The notes under the pieces are model-generated. The model had not been told where the DNA came from. It searched no databases and was given only the letters and a program-made list of their open reading frames with translations. From Bacteroidota bacterium (GTDB lineage Bacteria; Bacteroidota; Bacteroidia; Palsa-965): 64,000 nt of DNA. The DNA lies in assembly GCA_020402865.1 (NCBI GenBank), contig JADBYT010000017.1:1-64000 (forward strand), read 5' to 3'. Of this stretch, positions 45,372 to 55,294 are shown one piece after another (position 1 is the first letter of the stretch; each line of letters begins with the position of its first letter). The translations under genes and the position numbers were made by a program.

Positions 45372-48300
45372 GTACCGACTGCAACACCAAAAACACCCTG
45401 CTGCGCAACGGAACAAGCCAGCCGCAGCGAAAGCTCCGCGAGTTACTTCCCGATTATATCGGTGTGGACGAGCGCAGCATGGATGAACTGCTTGACTTTA
45501 CCAAGCAGTTTGCCACCGAAATCCGTTTTCACGATGTAAACCTGCCGCTCAGTCAGGTGCCTTCCGCAAACTGGGTGAGCTTTTTCGATCAGTCGCTTAG
45601 CGATGATCAGCGTACAGCTCCGCATTTTGCTTTGTTCTCGGCTTTTCTCGAATTGTTCAGTGTGGCGCAAAACGATCTGAACGGATTCACCGAACGCCAT
45701 CTCGATTTTTACTATCGCGATGTGCTTCAGCTCAACGAAAAGCCCGCCGCCGCCGATCAGGTTTTTCTGGTATTCAAACTTGCTGGCGAAACGGCGCAGC
45801 TGCTGGTGCGTAAATCGGCCGAAGCCGATGCGAAAAAAGATGCGCTGGGCAACGATCTGGTTTATACAACCAACAATGATGTGGTGTTCAATCAGGCCGA
45901 AGTAGCCGAACTGAAATCGGTTTTCATCGACCGTTTCAACACCACCGGTTTGCCCAATGCGCTGCCCAATCAGTTATATGCTTCGCCCGTGGCTGATTCG
46001 GCAAACGGACAGGGTGCGGAGTTTGATACAGAAGAGAAACGATGGAAAACATTCGGCCGTCCCACAGCCGCTACCATTTTCACACCTGCCGATTACCGGC
46101 CGTTTGGCGAACTGGGTTTCGCATTCGCCTCACCTGTATTATGGATGGCCGAAGGCAGACGCCGCGTAACCATTACCCTGAGCTTGAATCAAACCTACAT
46201 CGGCAATCCTTCAATCGTTTCTCAGTTACTTGGTTCACCCACGCACTTCCCGGTAATTACCCCCACACCCGTAGCGGCCACGCGCCCCGAGCTTTTGCAG
46301 GTTATGTCGCGCCCTACGGCTCCGCAAGTGAATATACCTGTTACGGCGGCTACCGATACCACGCTGAGCAGCCTTGTGCTTGCACCGCAGCAGGATCCTG
46401 ATGCGCAGATACAAAGCACACAGCAACTGCTCATCAATGCTCTTGATGTAAAATTCAGCGGCGAAAAAGAATGGCTGCAGGCATTGGTGACCAATGTGGT
46501 GTATAATCAGACGCAACAAAAACTAATTATCACGGTGTATTTGCCGGAAGGCGTAAAAGCGGTTACCGGTTACAACGAAGAAGTACTCAGCCAGCCTTTC
46601 CGTACTTCGGAGCCGGTGGTGAAACTTACTTTCCGGCAAAACTCGCCGGGCTATCCGCTGTTCTTCTCTTACCTGAACGGAAAAACACTTTACCGTGCCG
46701 ATTTGCGCGTTAACGTAAGTGGTGTGCGTAACCTCATTCTGCAAAGCGATGAAGCCACACTTACACCTGATAAACCTTTTGCCCCATTCGGCAGCCGCCC
46801 GCAAATCGGTTCTACCTTTTATGTGGGAAGCCCTGAAGTAATGAGTAAGCATATCAGCCAGCTTAACCTTAGTCTGGTTTGGCATGGCCGGCCCGATAAT
46901 TTTGCGGATTACTACAGTCATTATTCCCCCATCAATTCGCAGTACCGCAACAACGATTCGTTTAAAGTGCAGGCCGATCTGCTCATCGATCGTTCATGGC
47001 GCAACATTGCCGACAGTATGGATCTTTTTGCCGGTGAATTAACCACGCGCCGGTTCAATTTTGATAATACGCTGCCTTCGCTGCCATTCGACAGTGATAC
47101 GCGAAGTGTGGAAGAATATACTTCGCTTACGCGCCGTGGTTTTTTGCGGCTCACGCTTAAAGGAAAGGATTTCGGGCATAATGACTTTCAGATGATTTAT
47201 GCCGAGCGCGCACTGTACTTAGCGACCTTACCTGCAACGAGTACTGTAACCGACAAGTCGATGCCGCGCGAACCCTATACGCCGCTCATCAAGTCGATAC
47301 AGATGGATTACACCGCAAGCGATTCGGTTGATTTTACAACCCAGGCAAATGCTACGCAGGCTTCGGTATTTTATCATGTGGAACCCTTTGGCGTAGCCCC
47401 GCAGGAGCGTAGTGGTAATGTAGCCGGCGTGGATGCCATGCCGTATTACGGTCACGAAGGCAATCTCTTCATTGGTTTGCGCAATTTGAAATCGCCGCAG
47501 GTGCTTACGTTGCTGTTCAAGGTATCAGAAGGCAGCGCCGATCCTGACGTGATGCTGGAGCCGCTTACCTTTCATTATCTCTCACACAACCGCTGGGTGA
47601 AATTTACACCGGCACAAATTCTTGGTAATACCACCAACAACCTGCTTGACTCCGGCATTGTCACACTTTCGTTGCCACGTGCAATGAATACCGATAATAC
47701 TCTTTTTACCGAAGGTTTGGGATGGATACGTATTTCAGCTGCTCAAAACTCAGCTTCGCTATGTGATCTGATTGATGTGAAAGCGCAGGCAGTTTCCGCC
47801 ACATTCAGCAACCGCGATAATGATCCGGCGCATCTTGAAAAGGCATTGCCTGCGCAAACCATAAAAAGTTTGCTGAATGATGACGATGGTTTGCGTACGG
47901 TAGAACAGCCTTACGCTTCATTCGGCGGTCATGCCGCCGAAACAGCCGAAGCATTCCGCATACGTGTGAGCGAACGTTTGCGCCACAAGCAGCGTGCAAT
48001 TACGCTTTGGGATTACGAGCATCTTGTACTCGAAGCTTTTCCGCAGGTGTTTCGCGCGAAAGCCATTAACCACACACGCATGGAACCGGCCACCACGCAA
48101 ACGCCGGCTATTTACACCGAACTTGCACCCGGCCATGTAGGAATGGTGCTTGTGGCCGATTTGCGCAACAAAAATGCAGTGAACCCGCTGCAGCCGCGTT
48201 TGCCGCTGCTCACACTTGAAAATGTGAAAAGCTATCTGCGCAGCATTATGCCGCCGCTGGCCGAGATCCATGTGCGCAATCCCTATTTTGAAGAAGTACG

Positions 48301-48823
48301 CCTTGCGTTTGATGTGAAATTCCGTGCCGGCTTCGATATCAGCTATTACAGCGATCAGTTGCAGAATGACATCCGCAATTTCTTTGCACCGTGGCTCAAT
48401 GGTAATGCCGAAATCAATTTCGGCGGCCGTATTCATAAATCGGCGGTTATTGACATGATTGATGAGCTGCCCTATGTTGATTATATCTCCTGCATGAGCA
48501 TGGAGCAGATTATTCCCGGCAGCACACCGGTAATACTGCGCGATATTGAAACTGCCGAACCCACACGCGCAGCATCCGTGCTTACTTCGGCAGCCCTGCA
48601 CCTGATCAATGTGCTTGAAGAGGAAACCTGCGATTGCCCCGAAAACGATGTGCGTAATCCCTTCCCCGAATCCGGAACAACGATGGCACATTGCGGCGAC
48701 GAAGATTTACAAACCCGCGATGGCATTGGCGCCGATATCATCAATACCGATTTCATTGTTGGTCAGAGCGGTTCGGAAGGAATCGGATACTGGTCAATCG
48801 AAAACAATTTTAACGTTCAATAA
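45368..48823 (+). CDS. Baseplate J-like wedge protein (Pvc11)
   Basis: The 1151-residue protein is the large wedge component that links the hub to the outer baseplate. The N-terminus (about residues 20-130) is helix-rich, and the C-terminal part (about 855-1040) has the baseplate J core, including ERLRHKQRAITLWDYEHLVLEAFPQVFRAKAINHTR (shown in part; about 873-905). A Cys-rich end segment (TCDCPENDVRNP...AHCGDE) follows. It overlaps the gp25-like gene upstream. The length is in the range of Pvc11. Confidence 0.88.
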   Translation: MSTDCNTKNTLLRNGTSQPQRKLRELLPDYIGVDERSMDELLDFTKQFATEIRFHDVNLPLSQVPSANWVSFFDQSLSDDQRTAPHFALFSAFLELFSVAQNDLNGFTERHLDFYYRDVLQLNEKPAAADQVFLVFKLAGETAQLLVRKSAEADAKKDALGNDLVYTTNNDVVFNQAEVAELKSVFIDRFNTTGLPNALPNQLYASPVADSANGQGAEFDTEEKRWKTFGRPTAATIFTPADYRPFGELGFAFASPVLWMAEGRRRVTITLSLNQTYIGNPSIVSQLLGSPTHFPVITPTPVAATRPELLQVMSRPTAPQVNIPVTAATDTTLSSLVLAPQQDPDAQIQSTQQLLINALDVKFSGEKEWLQALVTNVVYNQTQQKLIITVYLPEGVKAVTGYNEEVLSQPFRTSEPVVKLTFRQNSPGYPLFFSYLNGKTLYRADLRVNVSGVRNLILQSDEATLTPDKPFAPFGSRPQIGSTFYVGSPEVMSKHISQLNLSLVWHGRPDNFADYYSHYSPINSQYRNNDSFKVQADLLIDRSWRNIADSMDLFAGELTTRRFNFDNTLPSLPFDSDTRSVEEYTSLTRRGFLRLTLKGKDFGHNDFQMIYAERALYLATLPATSTVTDKSMPREPYTPLIKSIQMDYTASDSVDFTTQANATQASVFYHVEPFGVAPQERSGNVAGVDAMPYYGHEGNLFIGLRNLKSPQVLTLLFKVSEGSADPDVMLEPLTFHYLSHNRWVKFTPAQILGNTTNNLLDSGIVTLSLPRAMNTDNTLFTEGLGWIRISAAQNSASLCDLIDVKAQAVSATFSNRDNDPAHLEKALPAQTIKSLLNDDDGLRTVEQPYASFGGHAAETAEAFRIRVSERLRHKQRAITLWDYEHLVLEAFPQVFRAKAINHTRMEPATTQTPAIYTELAPGHVGMVLVADLRNKNAVNPLQPRLPLLTLENVKSYLRSIMPPLAEIHVRNPYFEEVRLAFDVKFRAGFDISYYSDQLQNDIRNFFAPWLNGNAEINFGGRIHKSAVIDMIDELPYVDYISCMSMEQIIPGSTPVILRDIETAEPTRAASVLTSAALHLINVLEEETCDCPENDVRNPFPESGTTMAHCGDEDLQTRDGIGADIINTDFIVGQSGSEGIGYWSIENNFNVQ

Positions 48824-48841
48824 TCATAACCCGCTTATATC

Positions 48842-50608
48842 ATGGCAACCAAACGTAATGAACTGAAGAACTATTTCCTGAATGGTAAAATTCCGAATCA
48901 GGAACAATTTGCAGCACTGATTGATGATACGCTGAGCAAGACAGACGATAAGCTTACCATTTCGCCTGTAATTGTTGATGGCAATATTACCAACACGCGG
49001 GTTGGGATTAATGATGGCACGCCTGATACACCGCTGAGTGTTAAGGCACAGCCGGGAGGTATTGCACTTACGCTTAAATCGGCAGTAACCGACACTAATC
49101 ATTGGCGTTTTCTGGTGAATCAGTCAACGGGCGTAACCGCCACAGGCCTCACCATTGCCCGTGAGGAAACCAGCGGAATGGTTCCGCGTATGCACATTGA
49201 TGAGCGTGGTTTTGTGGGTATTGGCACACAAACACCGCAAAGCGTGCTAAGCGTTACGGCCTCTGAACTGAACGGCAGTATTTCCATCCGGATTAAAAAT
49301 GCGGAGTGTAATAATTCGTGGATGCTTGCGCATACTTCGAGCGATACCGATACACTGAACGAACGTTTTTCGATTAACAGTGTAAACACTCAGGGTGCGC
49401 AGAACGAGCGTTTCACAATTCGTGAAAACGGAAATGTGGGTATTGGTACTTCTTTACCGATGGTGAAATTTTCGGTGGAAGCCAACCCGCAGCATCCCGG
49501 TGTGCCGGTGGCGCTCGACAATGTGTCAGGTGCAGTGCTGGTGGGTAATACCACGCAAAACCTTGCGCTCGATCCGTCGGCCATTCAGGTGCGTGTAACG
49601 GCAAACGGTACTACAACCGGTGCAAAGCTCAATTTGCAGCCGCTCGGCGGCGATATTGAAGTGCATGCACAGGGCACGGAAAGCCAAAAGATTATCATTG
49701 CTGCCAATGGGCGCACAGCCATGGGCGTGGCGGCAACAGCCAACAGCCGTCTCGAATTGAAAGGCTCCATTCGTTTGCATGAAGACCTCGACGAGACCGG
49801 CACTGATCGCCCCGGTACATTCCGTTTCCGCAATAATCTTTTCGAAGGTCACAACGGCAGCGAATGGGTTACGTTCAACACCACGACAGCTGCGCAGAAT
49901 TACTGGCAGACTGTAGATGCCGTTGAAACCAAAATTCGTTTTGCAGGCGATCCGGATACAGGAAATGTAAACGTTATTGTGGGCAATGGTCCGCAGGCTG
50001 CACAGGCATTGGGTTCATTCAGTGTTTACACTACAGGTACAGAAGCATCAGCAGCCATTGCCGCCGCAGTAATCAATCACAACCGTACACATGCACAGGC
50101 CAATATTACCACATCTCGTTTTGGTCTGGCGCTGAATATGCCGGCTGCAGTTGCCAATACAAGCAGCGCCAGCCGAGACATCGGTCTCTGGGTGCGCACG
50201 TATGATGGCACTGTGCCACGCCCCGAAAACCGTGCAGCCGCTATTTTCGACGGCAACGTAGTGATTGGCACGCACCTCGGCACGGGCACACACATCGGGG
50301 CTGGCGGAAGTAATGTACTTGCCATTTCTACGGAAGGCACTGCACCTGCTGAAGCAAAAAATACAGCCGTACAGGTGTATGCCAAAGAAACAAGTAATGG
50401 CGGACAGGTGGCATTGCATCTGCTGAATCCCGGGCAGACCGGCCGTCCGGTAAAACTCTATGCCGCGCCCAAACTCACGGCCGCTGCTCCTGAGCCTGTG
50501 GATACTGGTAATCCCGAGCTCAATGCGTATATCGCCAATATGGTTGCACGCATTGCCGATCTCGAAGCGCGTCTGGTTACACTTGGTTTACTCATGCCTC
50601 AGGCATAA
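48842..50608 (+). CDS. Second tail-fibre-like protein
   Basis: The 588-residue protein starts with LKNYFLNGKIPNQEQFAALI (residues 8-27), which matches the N-terminal segment of the protein at 34386 position by position. The body has repeated Gly/Asn-rich, beta-type units such as GIGTQTPQSVLSVTAS and GNVGIGTSLPMVKFSVEA, as in phage tail fibres. The C-terminus ends in a helical segment (NAYIANMVARIADLEARLVTLG) that looks like a trimeric coiled coil. It is probably a target-binding fibre or a baseplate decoration (the Pvc13 position). Confidence 0.7.
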   Translation: MATKRNELKNYFLNGKIPNQEQFAALIDDTLSKTDDKLTISPVIVDGNITNTRVGINDGTPDTPLSVKAQPGGIALTLKSAVTDTNHWRFLVNQSTGVTATGLTIAREETSGMVPRMHIDERGFVGIGTQTPQSVLSVTASELNGSISIRIKNAECNNSWMLAHTSSDTDTLNERFSINSVNTQGAQNERFTIRENGNVGIGTSLPMVKFSVEANPQHPGVPVALDNVSGAVLVGNTTQNLALDPSAIQVRVTANGTTTGAKLNLQPLGGDIEVHAQGTESQKIIIAANGRTAMGVAATANSRLELKGSIRLHEDLDETGTDRPGTFRFRNNLFEGHNGSEWVTFNTTTAAQNYWQTVDAVETKIRFAGDPDTGNVNVIVGNGPQAAQALGSFSVYTTGTEASAAIAAAVINHNRTHAQANITTSRFGLALNMPAAVANTSSASRDIGLWVRTYDGTVPRPENRAAAIFDGNVVIGTHLGTGTHIGAGGSNVLAISTEGTAPAEAKNTAVQVYAKETSNGGQVALHLLNPGQTGRPVKLYAAPKLTAAAPEPVDTGNPELNAYIANMVARIADLEARLVTLGLLMPQA

Positions 50609-50659
50609 GCTCAAATTTCTGTTACACGCACATTTATTTACTGCTTATTCTCTTTTATT

Positions 50660-53600
50660 ATGTCAGAACCGATCACCATTTCCGCATCGTCGCCACCGCT
50701 CGACAGTATGAATTACGACTTGTTGCGCGGTAAAGGGCTTGCGCATCTGCAGCGGCTTTCGGGTAAAATCTGGACCGATTACAACGCGCATGATCCGGGC
50801 GTGACCATTCTCGAAGTATTGAGTTATGCCATTACCGACCTGGGCTATCGTACCAATTTTGATATTCGCGATTTGCTGGCAGCCCCGCCTGCGGTGAACG
50901 ATATAAAGAATTTTTTCACAGCGGCAGAGATTATGCCCAATGCGCCGGTAACCCTTCGCGATTACCGTAAACTGCTGATGGATGTGACTACTGATGTGCA
51001 GGTCACGTCAAACACATCAACTGTGGTGGGCATTCGCAATGCATGGCTGCTGAAAGCACGTAACTGTGAGCAGGCCTGGTATGCCGATGCTGTTGCGCAA
51101 ACACTCACGTATGAGCCGCCTTCGGCAAATGCTGCACGACTTGTACCAATGGCTTTGTACGATGTACTTCTTGAATTTGACGATAACGAAGTGCTTGGCG
51201 ATCTGAATGCCAATACCATTTCGCGTGTCATTACGTTGCCTGCTTCACTCAATATTGCAGCACCTTCGGCTCCGGCACAGGTTGTGAATTCGGGTGTGCT
51301 TCAAGGCATGACGGTGAGCATTGAAGCGGAGTTTCCACGCTGGGATACACCCGGCATCGACTGGAACAGCGTGGCGTCAATACGTTCGCGCATGGGTAAT
51401 GCGCGCATGAGTTTTTCGCGTGTGCCTTCGCCGTATGAGGTGAGCTTTTCCGGGCTCAATGCGGCTGGCGATGTGGTGCTTTCGGTTACCGATACATCCA
51501 ATCCCACAAACCCGTTTCCTTCGGCTACACGCAATGCGGTGTGCGATATGCTGGAGTTCTATATTTATGATTCGGTCACTCCGTCGTCGATGCTGTTTGA
51601 GTATCAGCGAAAGATAACAGCTATACATAAACTGGTGGACGCTGCTCGAAGCCGTCTGATGACCAACCGGAATCTCTGCGAGGATTTTCTGGCGATTCGT
51701 GCGCTGAAAGTAGAAGAAGTGGCACTTTGTGCCGATGTGGACATTGAAGCCGGTGCCGATGTGGAAGCTATTCAGGCACAGCTTTGTTACCAAATTCAGC
51801 AATTCATTTCGCCCACACTGTATTTTCACTCACTGGCCGAAATGTATGAACGTGGTTACACCACCGACCAGATTTTTGAAGGGCCGCTGCTGAGTTCGGG
51901 GTTTATTGATAATGCCGAACTGGATAAAGCGGAATTGCGTAAAGTACTTCGCGCATCTGACCTTATTAATATTATTATGGATGTGCCGGGTGTGATTGCT
52001 GTTCGCAATTTACAGATGGCAAATATTCCGCTTGATAACGACGATCAGATTCCGCAGCAGATTGTACGCTGGTGTCTTGAACTGGCTTTTGATCGTTTCT
52101 ATGTACCGCGCCTGAGTGTGCCATCGTCGCAATTTACATTTTACAAAAACCAGCTGCCCTACAAGGCGCGTCTGGAAGATGTGGAGCAGCTTCTCGATAA
52201 TTTGAATGTGTCTGATCGTCCGCGCCGTTTGTGGAATACACCGCTTGATTTGCCTGTGCCGCAGGGTACATGGGCCAACGCGGGCGAGTATGTAACCATA
52301 CAAAATGATTTTCCGCGGTTGTATGGTATCGGCGAAGCAGGATTGCCCGGTACGGCAAGCGATGTGCGTAAGCTGCAGGCCAAACAGCTTAAAGAGTTCT
52401 TGCTGTTTTTCGATCAGCTGCTGGCGAATTATCTGGCGCAGGTAGCCAATCTCTGGCAGTTTTTCTCGCACGATAATACACGGACAGCTTCGGGCGATTT
52501 CACAATCAATAAAACGCTTTACAGCCAGCCGCTCATTAATCTGGTGCCGAATGCAGCCGAACTTTATTTCGACGGAGGTACGCCCACTGCACAGGCACAG
52601 CATGCGCTCGATCTTCAGCGTTTTACCGAAAGCCGCGCACAGTTTGAAGAACGCCGCAACCGCATTGCCGATCACCTCATGGCCCGCTTTGCCGAATCGT
52701 TCAGCGATTATGCCTTGCTGATGTATCGTATTGACGGTGCCCGTGCCGCCGATGAACTTATTGAGGATAAGTTTGATTTCATTAATGCCTATCCGAAACT
52801 CAGCAGCGAACGTTTCAACGCATTCAACTACGCCGACAGCAATTTGTATTATCACACCGCCAATGCCGCAGGCTTTGAGCAACGCACCTCGTTGCTGGCC
52901 GGCATCGACGCGTGGGCGCCTGAAGACATGTATTTCAGCAGCGACTATAAAATTGTAGGCGCTGTTTCGGGCGGCTTTGGTGTGCGTATTTTCAACGCCA
53001 CCCTATTGCTGCTCGAATCGCCGGCTGTACTTAATACGGCTACCCGCAACGAGGCGGTGCTGCGGATGGAAAAGCTGATCACCTCAGCGATTGTACTTTC
53101 AAACTACAAATTAGTTGATAGTGCATCACTCATTGTAACCGACAGCGACCATTACAACCCGCTTGGCACATACAGCATTGCCGTGTGTGAAGGTGAGCAG
53201 GTGCTTGCGCTTGTTGATGCGGCACTTGCCCTGCCTGTGCCGGGCGCCGGTTTCACTTCCGGAACTTACGCCTACGCCATGGAGCAGATCAGGCTGTTGT
53301 TTGTGAATACACTCTTTGCGCATATCAATGCAGAGTACATGAACAACATCGGTGCTAACCGCCGCAATTTCTCCATCAACTTCGATCGTTATTTCATTAA
53401 CGTTTCGGCCATTGCCAACACCACGGTTCCGGCCGAATGTCAGCCGGCATGGGATATTCAGTACACCCTTACCGATGGAGAAGGAAATGTACTTATGTCG
53501 GGACTGGTGCCTTTCTTAAAGCTTGATCTGAACGATACGCCCACGCCCAATCTCATCGACCGGACACTTTTCTGGCTGCTGCGTCTGGCAAAAAATCCGG

Positions 53601-55282
53601 CTAATTATCAATATGATCAAACCGATGAAGGGGTGGCGCTGTTTGATCTTTGCGGTGTAAAAGTGGGAACGGTAGTGAATACCGACATCCTTAGCAGCTA
53701 TCTGGCAGGCATTCAGTCGCGGCTCAAATTCAGTATTTCTGATTCCTTGCATAATGACGGCAATTACCTGATGCTTCAGGCTTCGGATGCGTTTCGGGTA
53801 ACTACGGCACCGGGTTCCGACTCGCGATTGTTTACTATTGCCGCACCGGTTACCACGGTGCCACCCAATCCGCTGTTGAATGATTCGTATGTGGATGGCC
53901 GATTTGAAAGCGCCTTCAGCTTTGCAATCACAGCCATTTCGCTCACCGAAAATTATGTGGAGCTTACCGGTGCGGATTCAATTCTGTTTGGCAGCGGCGA
54001 TAAGTTTGTCATTACAGCACCAGTGGCCTTTCCATCGGCCAATGCGGGAACTTATTCCGTTAACCGTGTATTGCGTCTCAGTGCCACCGACTGCCGCGTG
54101 TATCTGAATGAGCTTCTTGCCTCGGCCACACTTACTTCGGGTCTTGCGGGCGAACTTTATTTCACCGCACCAGTTGTGGGTTTTGATCCTGCCATTAATG
54201 CCATAGTGGTTGAAATGCCGCAATGGGCAAAAGTAATTGAGCGGATGACTGCTGAAGTGACAGACAGTTTTTTCTCGCACGAAGGTATGCACCTGGTGGA
54301 ACATATTCTGGTGCGTCCGAAAAATCGCTATACCACTACCGAGTCGCTTTCGGGTAATGGTTTGCTGCAACCACCTTCAAACGGCAGTCTGGGACAAATT
54401 TCAGTGTGTGCTGATCTTGCGGTAACTGATGCCGATCAGGCTGCACGTCGTTTTACGGTGGCCGGTAATTTTCTTTCGGTGCTGGTTTCCGGCTCAAGAA
54501 TACGCATTACCGGTTCGGCAGTGAACGATGCATTTTATACGGTTGCTTCGGTAACTGTAAATGCAGGGAACACGGAAATTACCGTCAATGAATCGCTGGT
54601 TGATGTGGCTCCGCTGGGTTCGTTGCAGTTCTGGATTACAAAACCGGTTACTGCACTTAATGATGCCAATGCCACGCCTGCAAACGTAATGAAGTTCAGC
54701 GGAACGGGTTTGCCGGCATCATTCACGCTGCTTCCTGAAGCAGTGGTGGAGTTATCAATGCCGCTTACGAACAACGGTCGTTATACCATTGCCACCACAC
54801 AAACGCAAACGGCGGGCGGTGAGTTTGAGATTCAGTTTCTCAACCGCATCAAACTTGTGCGTGATGCATTTCTCGACATCAACACCACGGCTGACTGTGA
54901 AGAATGCCGTTACACTGATCCGTATTCATTTGTGGCATCGGTAATTCTTCCGGTGTGGCAAGGGCGTTTCACCAATATTGCCTTCCGTAATTATTACGAG
55001 CGTTTGCTTCGTACCGAAGCACCTGCACATATTGTGCTCAACATCTGCTGGGTGGGGTACGAGGATATGGCTTTGTTTGAAACAGCCTGGAAATGGTGGT
55101 TGCGGGTTATCAATTCGCCCATTGCCACAGTGGCCGAAAAAACAGATGCTCAGATCGGTCTGGTTACCGTTCTCAAAAAAATACGTTCGGGCTATCCTGC
55201 AGGCACACTGCACGATTGCGATACCGACGATACACTTCAAAACTCCATCATTCTTAATAACTCCAACTTAGGCACGCTTTAA
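50660..55282 (+). CDS. Very large baseplate protein, Pvc12-like
   Basis: The 1540-residue protein begins with a helical part containing WTDYNAHDPGVTILEVLSYA (about residues 37-56), typical of large Pvc12/baseplate-type proteins. Two blocks seen in related tail proteins occur near the end: HEGMHLVEHILVRPK (about 1206-1220) and CRYTDPYSFVASVILPVW (about 1415-1432). It has no signal or membrane segment. It probably forms the outer part of the baseplate. It is the longest gene in the window; no frameshift was found. Confidence 0.72.
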   Translation: MSEPITISASSPPLDSMNYDLLRGKGLAHLQRLSGKIWTDYNAHDPGVTILEVLSYAITDLGYRTNFDIRDLLAAPPAVNDIKNFFTAAEIMPNAPVTLRDYRKLLMDVTTDVQVTSNTSTVVGIRNAWLLKARNCEQAWYADAVAQTLTYEPPSANAARLVPMALYDVLLEFDDNEVLGDLNANTISRVITLPASLNIAAPSAPAQVVNSGVLQGMTVSIEAEFPRWDTPGIDWNSVASIRSRMGNARMSFSRVPSPYEVSFSGLNAAGDVVLSVTDTSNPTNPFPSATRNAVCDMLEFYIYDSVTPSSMLFEYQRKITAIHKLVDAARSRLMTNRNLCEDFLAIRALKVEEVALCADVDIEAGADVEAIQAQLCYQIQQFISPTLYFHSLAEMYERGYTTDQIFEGPLLSSGFIDNAELDKAELRKVLRASDLINIIMDVPGVIAVRNLQMANIPLDNDDQIPQQIVRWCLELAFDRFYVPRLSVPSSQFTFYKNQLPYKARLEDVEQLLDNLNVSDRPRRLWNTPLDLPVPQGTWANAGEYVTIQNDFPRLYGIGEAGLPGTASDVRKLQAKQLKEFLLFFDQLLANYLAQVANLWQFFSHDNTRTASGDFTINKTLYSQPLINLVPNAAELYFDGGTPTAQAQHALDLQRFTESRAQFEERRNRIADHLMARFAESFSDYALLMYRIDGARAADELIEDKFDFINAYPKLSSERFNAFNYADSNLYYHTANAAGFEQRTSLLAGIDAWAPEDMYFSSDYKIVGAVSGGFGVRIFNATLLLLESPAVLNTATRNEAVLRMEKLITSAIVLSNYKLVDSASLIVTDSDHYNPLGTYSIAVCEGEQVLALVDAALALPVPGAGFTSGTYAYAMEQIRLLFVNTLFAHINAEYMNNIGANRRNFSINFDRYFINVSAIANTTVPAECQPAWDIQYTLTDGEGNVLMSGLVPFLKLDLNDTPTPNLIDRTLFWLLRLAKNPANYQYDQTDEGVALFDLCGVKVGTVVNTDILSSYLAGIQSRLKFSISDSLHNDGNYLMLQASDAFRVTTAPGSDSRLFTIAAPVTTVPPNPLLNDSYVDGRFESAFSFAITAISLTENYVELTGADSILFGSGDKFVITAPVAFPSANAGTYSVNRVLRLSATDCRVYLNELLASATLTSGLAGELYFTAPVVGFDPAINAIVVEMPQWAKVIERMTAEVTDSFFSHEGMHLVEHILVRPKNRYTTTESLSGNGLLQPPSNGSLGQISVCADLAVTDADQAARRFTVAGNFLSVLVSGSRIRITGSAVNDAFYTVASVTVNAGNTEITVNESLVDVAPLGSLQFWITKPVTALNDANATPANVMKFSGTGLPASFTLLPEAVVELSMPLTNNGRYTIATTQTQTAGGEFEIQFLNRIKLVRDAFLDINTTADCEECRYTDPYSFVASVILPVWQGRFTNIAFRNYYERLLRTEAPAHIVLNICWVGYEDMALFETAWKWWLRVINSPIATVAEKTDAQIGLVTVLKKIRSGYPAGTLHDCDTDDTLQNSIILNNSNLGTL

Positions 55283-55294
55283 TTCCGATCAACC

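Noticed and set aside
45368..48823. Considered as a type VI secretion TssF-like protein
   Set aside because: Gene order (DUF4255, LysM hub, gp25, PAAR) and the lack of TssJLM/TssBC-type genes fit eCIS rather than classic type VI.
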